From contig JAITAH010000043.1 in assembly GCA_031284225.1 (NCBI GenBank), positions 1 through 13,745 of the forward strand: a stretch of 13,745 bases of DNA. The letters run 5' to 3'. Each line of letters starts with the position of its first letter. The first letter of the stretch is position 1. The notes under the pieces were generated by a model that did not search any database, had not been told where the DNA came from, and was given only the letters and a program-made list of their open reading frames with translations. Position numbers and translations under genes: made by a program. Source of the DNA: Dysgonamonadaceae bacterium. GTDB lineage: Bacteria; Bacteroidota; Bacteroidia; Bacteroidales; Azobacteroidaceae. Shown piece after piece: positions 1-7,200 of this stretch.

Positions 1-2528
1 AAATTTTTTCCTGTATTTTTCAAATACAGGCTGATAAAATGCTTTCCATCTTTCATCTGCGTTTTATATTCCACTTTTATTTTTGTCTCAGGCAGTTTAT
101 TTATATCCTGAAAACCGGCAATTGCCGGTCCAGTCAACGTGTTTTTCCCTTCATATTTACTGTTCGACCGCCAATAGAAATTACTGCCGGCCTGTTGATT
201 GTTTTCGTCAAAAAGGCGAAGCTTTATAAAATGTACATTGCTGATATTTTCGGGAAATTCAATTTTGAAAATATCATTTATTGCGCTGTTTCCGGGAATT
301 GCTGTGATTTTAGCTTCTTTTGAAAAAACTTTCTTCGACTGTAAATCATACACTTCGGCGGTTACTTTATAATTTTCAAACGACTGATAATAATCGTTTA
401 CCACCGAAACCGTATTTTTCAAATAATCGAACTGTGGATGCAACGGCTCGTTAGCGTTTTGTGCGGCGTAAAGTGCGGCGGTCGGCTCAAGCGACCAATC
501 CCACATACGCCCGGCAACCTGCCGCATGGGCGAATTGTGATACCAAAACAGAAATCCTGAAGTGTAGCGCTCGCCGTAATTCAGTTTGTTACAGTTCCAC
601 ACTTCCCAAATACTTTTGTAGTTCAGTGCGCCGACAAATTGCGCTTTTTCGGCAAATTCATCAATATTTTTCGATTCGCCGTATTCGTTTACCAAATCTT
701 TGTAAAGCGTGGACATTAAATGGAAACCGTTGCCGTCCGAATAATCCCAAACTTCTTTATTTATGGGAAATAAATCCTCTTCAGGCATCATTTCGCGTAA
801 ACATTCGACCGTAGGCAGGCAAGGAGCTCCGTATTCGGGATTGAAGCCATCAATACGGCTGCCCCGCTCGGAAGCGGTATTTTCGTAATGCTGCATAATG
901 TTTACCTGTTTATAAGGACTGCCGTCGTGAATCCCGCAACATTCCGACTGCATTTGATAACCCCGCGTTCCGTCTAATTCATTGATTGTTTTTTCCATAC
1001 CCGGCATTTCGGTCGATTCGTTGGAACAGACATAATAAGCCAGTGAAGCGTGATTGCGGATTCGTTTGACGGTGGAAATCACATTGTTGAGATACAAACC
1101 GGCATCGTAGGGATGTTTGGTATCACCCGACATCCAAAATTCCTGCCAAACGAGTATTCCAAGTTCATCGCAAAGCTGGAAAAAATAGTCGGATTCGGTA
1201 ATTCCGCCCGCCCAAAAACGAATCAGGTTGATACCTGCCTGCGCGGTATATCGCAGTTCGGCGTAAGTCCGTTCATCGGAAGTGCGCAACATATATTCAG
1301 GTAGCCAATTTGTTCCTTTGATAAAAAGGGGTTGGCCGTTAATGTAGAATGTTCGTGACGAATCGGGCGTATCTTGTGTAGAAGTGATTTCGCGGATACC
1401 AAACCGGGAACGGATAGAATCGGTCAATTCGCCATCGACAAAAGTTTTGAAGATAATATCGTAAAGCTCCTGTCTGCCTTTGTTGACAGGATACCACAAA
1501 CGTGGATTGTCTATAACCAACTGGGGAAATTCTTCGGGTGTGAAAACTACTTCACGCACTTCATCCCTGAAAAGGGAAATTTCTTTTTCAAAACGGATAT
1601 TTTCGCCTGCGATTTCACCGACCACTTTTACTGTTTTCCGTTGGTTTTGTTCTAAATAATTGGGGTAACATACTTCCACCGAAATAGTTTGACGCGAGTT
1701 ATTATAAGTTGGTTTGGATAACTCGGATTTCACGAAAGGATGTTGCAAAGTGGCTTTTCCGGTGGTATAAACGGAAATATCTTTCCAGATACCGGTGTTG
1801 CGGTCGCGGATGCCGTCGAGATAAGCAAAATCCCAGCCGACAGCTGCAAGCATAGTTACGTTTTTTCCGATTTCGCCGTTTCCTCCATTTTGAAATTCAC
1901 CGGAAACGCCGAAGTTTTTACCTTCTTTAGGCATAATTGTTCCGGGAAAATCAACGGGATAGACTTTGATTGCCAAAATGTTTTTTTCATTCAACTTTAT
2001 ATAATCGCTAATGTCTATTTTGTCTTGATAGAACATGCCGGCTATATTCCCCACCATTGAGCCATTGAGCCAAATTTCTGCACGGTAGTTTATTCCATCT
2101 ACCTGCAACCACGTTTTCCGTCCTTGATAAACGTTTTGGGGCGTATCGAAGGAAGTGCGGAACCAGTAAGTATAAAAATCACGTCCTGCATGATACAAAT
2201 CGGGAATAAGTCCGGATGTTAATTTGTTGTTCAAACCAAAATACGGTTCGGGATAAATACCGTTGTAAACTAATGAATTAAGAACTGTTCCGGGAACGAC
2301 GGCGGGTAACCATCCGGTTGTGGATACATTGGATGTGGATACATCTTCACTATTTGTTTTTATTTCGCTTGCTTTACACATTTTCCATTCAAAATATCCC
2401 CCATGACCCTCCTTCGACTTCAATACGTAATCGTAATTTCTTTCATGAATCACATTTGTATTCTGTGGATAAATAAATTGTATATTAATGAATACAAAAA
2501 TAAATAATAACTGTATTGCTAATTTCAT
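1..2528 (-). CDS. GH2 glycoside hydrolase, endo-beta-mannosidase / exo-beta-glucosaminidase-like branch (3' end outside window)
   Basis: This reading frame is open from the ATG at 2526-2528 to the left edge, giving 842 residues without the C-terminal end. Residues 1 to about 22 are a signal peptide (Lys3, then a long hydrophobic run), so the enzyme should be periplasmic or exported. A GH2 sugar-binding jelly roll follows (about 70-230; the stretch around 78-100, with PGT and YPEPYFGLNN, is typical), then an Ig-like domain (about 230-360), a TIM barrel (about 370-680) and the start of C-terminal beta domains. The likely acid/base is Glu504 in CSNEST and the likely nucleophile is Glu565 in NPEYGAP. 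Both the order and the surrounding residues resemble plant endo-beta-mannosidases and exo-beta-glucosaminidases more than LacZ-type beta-galactosidases. Family GH2 is well supported, but the substrate is inference. The start lies 234 bp after the upstream GLUG gene. Whether a T9SS tail exists cannot be seen. Confidence 0.88.
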   Translation of the reverse strand, partial: MKLAIQLLFIFVFINIQFIYPQNTNVIHERNYDYVLKSKEGHGGYFEWKMCKASEIKTNSEDVSTSNVSTTGWLPAVVPGTVLNSLVYNGIYPEPYFGLNNKLTSGLIPDLYHAGRDFYTYWFRTSFDTPQNVYQGRKTWLQVDGINYRAEIWLNGSMVGNIAGMFYQDKIDISDYIKLNEKNILAIKVYPVDFPGTIMPKEGKNFGVSGEFQNGGNGEIGKNVTMLAAVGWDFAYLDGIRDRNTGIWKDISVYTTGKATLQHPFVKSELSKPTYNNSRQTISVEVCYPNYLEQNQRKTVKVVGEIAGENIRFEKEISLFRDEVREVVFTPEEFPQLVIDNPRLWYPVNKGRQELYDIIFKTFVDGELTDSIRSRFGIREITSTQDTPDSSRTFYINGQPLFIKGTNWLPEYMLRTSDERTYAELRYTAQAGINLIRFWAGGITESDYFFQLCDELGILVWQEFWMSGDTKHPYDAGLYLNNVISTVKRIRNHASLAYYVCSNESTEMPGMEKTINELDGTRGYQMQSECCGIHDGSPYKQVNIMQHYENTASERGSRIDGFNPEYGAPCLPTVECLREMMPEEDLFPINKEVWDYSDGNGFHLMSTLYKDLVNEYGESKNIDEFAEKAQFVGALNYKSIWEVWNCNKLNYGERYTSGFLFWYHNSPMRQVAGRMWDWSLEPTAALYAAQNANEPLHPQFDYLKNTVSVVNDYYQSFENYKVTAEVYDLQSKKVFSKEAKITAIPGNSAINDIFKIEFPENISNVHFIKLRLFDENNQQAGSNFYWRSNSKYEGKNTLTGPAIAGFQDINKLPETKIKVEYKTQMKDGKHFISLYLKNTGKN

Positions 2529-2577
2529 ATTTCTTATATTTTGTTTTTTTAAGATTTGCCGGACACGAATCAATCAC

Positions 2578-2616
2578 CCGTTGCAGTATCAGTCTCAACG
2601 GAAAATCACAAGACTG
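2578..2616 (-). other. Possible H-type RNA pseudoknot or alternative hairpins in GH2 leader
   Basis: Two 6-bp pairings interlock on the minus-strand RNA. CAGTCT (2611-2616) can pair with AGACTG (2590-2595), and CCGTTG (2596-2601) can pair with CAACGG (2578-2583). The order gives H-type pseudoknot topology with loops of 9 and 6 nt and no nucleotide between the inner arms. The two stems could instead be mutually exclusive. Six-base pairings arise often by chance, so confidence is low. Confidence 0.3.
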
Positions 2617-2644
2617 CCGTTTTGTCGCTTTCAGCGGAAAGTTA

Positions 2645-2701
2645 CTTGCTCCGAGCGAGGAACATTCTGGTAAAAGAAAGAAAGTTCCCGCTCGGAGCAA
2701 G
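2645..2701. repeat. Long inverted repeat (18-19 nt arms, 20-nt loop) between GLUG and GH2 genes
   Basis: The left arm is CTTGCTCCGAGCGAGGAAC (2645-2663). The right arm (2684-2701) is its reverse complement except for one extra/different base near the loop, and the loop is 2664-2683. The stem is GC-rich compared with the surrounding AT-rich DNA. On neither strand is it followed directly by a T run, so it is not a classic intrinsic terminator. On the minus-strand transcript it would form a very stable hairpin about 60 nt after the GLUG stop codon and about 120 nt before the GH2 start. A role in mRNA stability or in differential expression of the two genes is possible. Confidence 0.75.
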
Positions 2702-2745
2702 AAAAATTGTCCGTAAAAGCGTAAAAATGAACAGGAATATAATTT

Positions 2746-2765
2746 TAAATTTCACGTGAAATTTA
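2746..2765. repeat. Perfect 20-bp palindrome overlapping the GLUG stop codon
   Basis: TAAATTTCACGTGAAATTTA reads the same on both strands. Its first three bases on the minus strand are the TAA stop codon of the small GLUG gene. The core is CACGTG. There is no loop, so a symmetric DNA-binding site is as likely as an RNA hairpin. No second copy was seen in the window. Confidence 0.7.
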
Positions 2766-4121
2766 TTTCAGGATTTTGGTAATCCCGTTGTCAATTTTCA
2801 CCAGATAGACGCCGTTCGGTAATGAAGAAATATCATAAGAATCCTTTATACCCGACAGGATTAAAGCGCCTGTTACGCTGTAAATTTTCACGATACTGCC
2901 TGATGTTTTGTTCAGAATATTCAGGATACCGTCAGCATATTGGACGTCAAGTTTTTCGGGAAGAATACCGTTTATGGAGGTGCTTCCCAAGTACGCCGGA
3001 TTTACGGTAGGTTGCGAAACAAGATTCAATGTTTTGAGTACGGGAAGCTGGTATGCACTGTTTCCCATCTGCCACACTCCGTCGAAATCCCATGTCGCAT
3101 AGCTGCTTTGCCGAATAAGTGCAGAGGCTTCAATATCGGCTCCGCCATTGTTGTCCAATGCGCCAAACCATTCTTCCGCTCCGTTAAGCAACATTCCGAC
3201 GTATGCGTAATTGTCGATAAAGGTAAGCTGCGCTCCTGATTTTGCGTAAGCCAGAATACGCTGTACGTTATTGCCCCCCGTAATAAACGGATTTGCCGCT
3301 ACGCAGTTAGAAACAGTAATATTAATACCTGCGGCATTGTTGGCGCTCGCCGAACCGAAAAGCCCAGCTAATGACCCGGAGGCAACCGAACTTGTTATCA
3401 CATTGGTAGCATAAGATTTACTGAGATTAACCATTAGGCTTCCCCATGTCGAACCTATCAGTCCGCCGATACCGTCGCCGGTAGTGTATCCGGCAATTTC
3501 TCCTACAGCATAAGTGTTTTCAATAGTAGCGCTTGTCCAGTTGAGCAAACCGACCAACGCGCCGACCGCTTTTGTTCCTTCTATTTTTCCGCTCACAAAC
3601 ACATTGTTGATTATGGTCATGTTCGTTGCAGTTGCATCGGCATTGGTAAACCAACCGCCAATGGCTCCCACATTTTCGTTCCCCTTGATGGATTTTCCTT
3701 CGGGAATAACGATTCCTAAATTTTTAAAGGTAGTTTCTCCGCTTATTTGCCCAAACAAGCCGATAAATTTGTTATCGGGACGATCAATCCATAAGCCGCT
3801 GATGGTGTGTCCATCGCCATCAAACGTTCCACGGAAAGGCGTTGCTTCGGTTACAACGTTTGATCCGCTGAATCCAATAGGTTCCCATCCGGCTGTCGGC
3901 GAGTTGGCGGCAATCCAATCCGTCAGATCAATGTCGGCGCCCAATTTGTAATGGGCGTTCAAGTCGTTTTTCACTTCGGCAAGTTGAGTAGCCGTTGTGA
4001 TTACATAAGGATTTTCGGGTGTTCCGCTCCCGCTTCCGCTGAATGCATACAAATTAGAACTGAAGAAACACGCAGATACAGCGGTCATTACAGATACAAA
4101 AGAGAATAACTGTTTTTTCAT
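2763..4121 (-). CDS. Secreted GLUG-repeat protein with T9SS C-terminal sorting domain
   Basis: The protein has 452 residues. Residues 1-26 are a signal peptide (two Lys, a hydrophobic core, likely cleavage after NLYA). Residues 27-379 form one GLUG-type unit: an opening GSG...PYVITT strand, HYKLGADIDLTDW, a GLFG turn, KSIKG.ENVG, further GG.IG and GLFGSAS turns, and a closing W-F-W-M...LPVLKTLN block. Residues about 385-452 look like a Por/T9SS sorting domain ending in SLPNGVYLVKIDNG...KILK. It would cross the outer membrane by T9SS and be anchored or released at the surface. No catalytic domain is visible, so a binding, adhesin or scaffold role is inference. It is most like the repeat units of the large upstream protein. 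It has its own operator-bearing promoter and is followed by the GH2 gene. Confidence 0.88.
   Translation of the reverse strand: MKKQLFSFVSVMTAVSACFFSSNLYAFSGSGSGTPENPYVITTATQLAEVKNDLNAHYKLGADIDLTDWIAANSPTAGWEPIGFSGSNVVTEATPFRGTFDGDGHTISGLWIDRPDNKFIGLFGQISGETTFKNLGIVIPEGKSIKGNENVGAIGGWFTNADATATNMTIINNVFVSGKIEGTKAVGALVGLLNWTSATIENTYAVGEIAGYTTGDGIGGLIGSTWGSLMVNLSKSYATNVITSSVASGSLAGLFGSASANNAAGINITVSNCVAANPFITGGNNVQRILAYAKSGAQLTFIDNYAYVGMLLNGAEEWFGALDNNGGADIEASALIRQSSYATWDFDGVWQMGNSAYQLPVLKTLNLVSQPTVNPAYLGSTSINGILPEKLDVQYADGILNILNKTSGSIVKIYSVTGALILSGIKDSYDISSLPNGVYLVKIDNGITKILK
2985..4043 (-). repeat. GLUG-type repeat unit D (in the 452-residue protein)
   Basis: This covers residues 27-379 of the small secreted protein. 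It shares the order of landmarks with units A, B and C of the 1699-residue protein: LG..IDLT, F.G.FDG, GLWI, GLFG, KS(V/I)KG, several GG..G turns, then W.F...W.M and LPVLK. Parts match different units: GLFGSASANNA as in A, PEGKSIKG and GMLLNGAE as in B, the opening PYVITT..QL as in C. Confidence 0.75.
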
Positions 4122-4173
4122 GATTTTTGAATTTGAAAATTAAACATTATTTTAAACATGATTTTATGAAGTT

Positions 4174-4231
4174 CAAAATTACTGTAATATGATTTTTTTA
4201 ATGTGCCGTAATCCGCCAAATATATTATCAA
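4174..4231 (-). promoter_or_regulatory. Promoter and putative HTCS operator of the small GLUG gene
   Basis: The minus strand carries TAATTTTG (4174-4181), an exact match to the Bacteroides -7 element TAnnTTTG, about 50 nt before the start codon. TTTGGC (4215-4220) starts exactly 39 nt upstream of it. The full site 4203-4231 fits TTG, 5 nt, AWW, TTTGGC, RRA, 4 nt, GGCAY. No good -33 TTTG is present at the right distance, which suits an activator-dependent promoter. A second TAnnTTTG match (4217-4224) lies inside the operator and is probably not the promoter. The rest of the 154-bp gap holds nothing else I can identify. Confidence 0.65.
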
Positions 4232-4275
4232 AATCCATTTGACCGGAATGGTGCCATTTTTGACACGGACGGATA

Positions 4276-7200
4276 CTATTTGCTTTTTATCACCTTTACC
4301 TGCTGTCCTTCGGATTGCAGTATATAGATTCCATTCGTCAAGTTTCCGATATTTAATTGAGTATCGTTGGTTTGCAACACTAATTTCCCTGTGCAGTCGA
4401 AAAGCAAGACTTCCGCATCAATCGTTTTTTTGTTGATCTGCAATTCGCCTTGCGTGGGATTGGGATATACCGTAAGCGTATTGTTTGCGTCCGGCTGTAA
4501 AATACGGAGAGGAACAAAGCCGGCAAGGTGCGAGGGTGCAATCTTCGGCTGATTGTCCGGATTGATGGACTGCAGAATGGGTAAAGGATAAGAATCGTTG
4601 CGCATTTTCCAAATCGACCCGAAATTCCAGTCGAGACCGTTACTGTATGTACTTTGGGTCACTATTTCGTTGCCCGGTTTGTCCAAACCGTTTTTATTGT
4701 TTTGTGTTTTTACTGTTTCTCTACTGTTGCACCTGATATTTGCAAGGGCGAAATTACTAAGCGTTGTATTGTTGGCGGCATTAAAGCCTATAATCCGCCC
4801 TGTATAATTTTCCGAACCGACTACTTTTGAATTTATTGCCGCACACTTTTCTATTTTCAAGACAGAGCCTGTTCCGTTTATTGAACCTAACAAACCGCCT
4901 GCCGAACCGTTTGAACACATGATTTCGTTTGTTGCATAGCTGTTTTTGATATTGAGCGCCGTATTTTCTGCCAAACCCACGAAACCTCCGGCACGATCTG
5001 ATTCTACCGTTACGCTACCTAATACATAACAATTCTCTATCGAAAATTTGGCTTTGCTGTAACCGGTAAAACCTCCGGCGTTTTTTTCTATGGCTTCAAT
5101 TTTAGCGTCCACGTAGCTGTTGCTTATTCCGATGTTTCCCGAAGGTGCAAAACCGATTAATGCGCCGACTGCATTCTTTCCTTTTACTGATTTGGAAGAA
5201 GCGGTTTTCAAAGCCAAGTTTTTGATTACAGCATTTCCGCCGGCGCAGGCAAACAATCCGACATTATCATTATTGGATAAATCAATCCACAATTCCGAGA
5301 TGCAGTATCCGGCGCCATCAAGCGAGCCGCTAAACGCTTCAAATTCGTCGCCTAACGGTTTCCATCCTTCAACAGGAGAATTGTTCGTGATCCATTCGGT
5401 TAAATCAATGTTGTTTCCAAGTCTGTAATGCAAAGCAAGATTGTTATCTATTTCGCGCAGTTGTTCGGAAGTAGTAATAACATAAGGTTGCTCGGAAGCG
5501 CCGTTCCCTTCACCGCTGAAAGGTTCAACCATGTGCGCGGGACAGAGCGTTTGCCGGTAATCGACAAGCGAGCCGCTACGCAAAACGGGCAGCGGATAGC
5601 GTCGGTTAGCCATTTGCCATATTCTTGAAAAATCCCAACCGGGATAATTCTCCTGAGATTTTAATTCTGCCCTGCTTTGACCGGTTTCGCCAGGGAGATT
5701 GGGCGCTTCTGCGCCATTTAGCAGCATACCGGAAAAGACGGCATTGTTTACAAGATTAATATGGGCGCCTTGTTTGGCAAAACCATAAATCCGATTTACC
5801 GTATTTCCGGTTATTTCGGGATTGATGGCTTTTGAATTTGAAATAAAGAGGAATATTTCACTTGCATCGTCGGCTTCGGCAAGTCCGAAAATTCCGCCCG
5901 CGACGCCGCTACCGGCTGTTTCTACTGTATTTAACGAGTAACTGTTTTTAATGTAAAGTTTTGTCTTTCCTGTCGAACTACCGAACAAACCTCCCGAAGC
6001 ATTTCCGGCAGTTGTTACTTTGCCGCCGGCATAACAATTTTCTATCGCTACAGTTGCCGATTCGGCAAACCCGACAATTCCACCTGTAAAATTATCGCCT
6101 GAGATGAAAGCGGTTACATAACAGTTGCGAATCGTTACGCTGTCATCAGGATTGGCTTGTAAAATATTTCCGGCAACCCCTCCCACGCAGTTTTTGCCTT
6201 TAATTGATTTTCCTTCGGGAACGATAATTCCCAAGTTTTCGATTACAGTACTACCACTTACCGATCCGAAAAATCCGGTGTTGTCTAAGTTCTCCCTATT
6301 TATCCAAATATTTGAAATAACAAACCGGTTTCCATCGAAACCGCCCGTAAAAGGATTTTCTGTTGTTCCAATCGGTAGCCAGCCTTCGGAAGTAGAATTG
6401 AGGGTGGACTGCAAATCAATATTTGCTCCCAAACGGTAACAACTGTTTAGATGATTCCGCATATAATTCAGTTGTTCGACGTTGTAAATGATGTAGGGCG
6501 AATCTTTTGTCCCTTTTCCGGAACCATTGTAGTCGTCGTATTCAGCTTTCAGCGTATAATTTGTGTTTTCGATATGCAGCGTGAATTTATTCTCTGACAC
6601 GCCGGAAGTTTTATCTATATCGTTGATATAAAATTTGGAAAGATTGTATTGGGGTTGTGGAGTAATCGTAATTTCAACATCATCGCCGATTTCGGGTTGA
6701 GCAGGCAAATAGGCAATAACGCCTTTTTCATCGGGGAGAATCGAAATCTTGGCATTGCCTTTCAAATGTTCAGGACAACTATCCGGCTGCGAGGAAGGAT
6801 TGAGCGTTTTTAGTACCGGCAAAAAGTAATCGCCGCCATTCATGCTCCATACGTCCGGGAAATTCCAGTTTGAATATGTTTCCTGTTTTTTGAGCGCTGC
6901 TTTACCGGTATTTTCCCCGTTATTGCCGGTTAAATTTCCGTCCACCGTATTTCCTTTTACAAGCGTTTGTTCGTATCCGTAGTTATTGCCGAGCGTAATG
7001 TTGGCGCCTGCTTTTGTCCATCCGAGTATCCGGTTAGCTGTTGAGCCGTCGATGTTTGGATTGATTGCATAACAATCGGTTATCGTCAGATTGATGCCGG
7101 AAGCGTTATTTGCGCTTGCCGAACCGAATAATCCTCCTGCCGATCCGTTTGCTGAAGAAGCCTTTACTAAATTGATGGAATAGGATTTTTCGATGTGAAC

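Larger units (their letters stand above)
2529..2762 (-). promoter_or_regulatory. Structured 234-bp gap / leader of the GH2 gene
   Basis: This gap between the small GLUG gene and the GH2 gene contains no credible gene. Short frames here have no coding features and run through inverted repeats. On the minus strand I found no TAnnTTTG promoter element and no copy of the TTTGGC/GGCA operator seen before the other genes. Read as RNA it begins with a palindrome, then a long hairpin, then a possible pseudoknot, and ends in an A-rich stretch before the ATG. Co-transcription with the GLUG gene and RNA-level control or partial termination is the simplest reading, but this is inference. Confidence 0.5.

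Noticed and set aside
10..30. Hairpin CCTGTATTT-TTC-AAATACAGG near a T run at the left edge
   Set aside because: It lies inside the open GH2 frame, where it encodes a plausible LYLKNTGK beta-strand, so it is likely a codon coincidence and not a terminator.
2485..2759. Short open frames on both strands in the GLUG-GH2 gap
   Set aside because: They run through the inverted repeat and overlap the GH2 start, have low-complexity or cysteine-rich unlikely translations and no promoter.
4217..4224. TATATTTG as the -7 promoter element of the small GLUG gene
   Set aside because: It is part of the operator itself, and the downstream TAATTTTG (4174-4181) has the same spacing to TTTGGC as at the other two promoters.
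4247..4265. Minus-strand stretch GTCAAAAATGGCACCATT as another operator copy or terminator
   Set aside because: Similarity to the operator needs a gap, the spacing is wrong, and the small AATGG/CCATT stem is too weak for a terminator on the minus strand.
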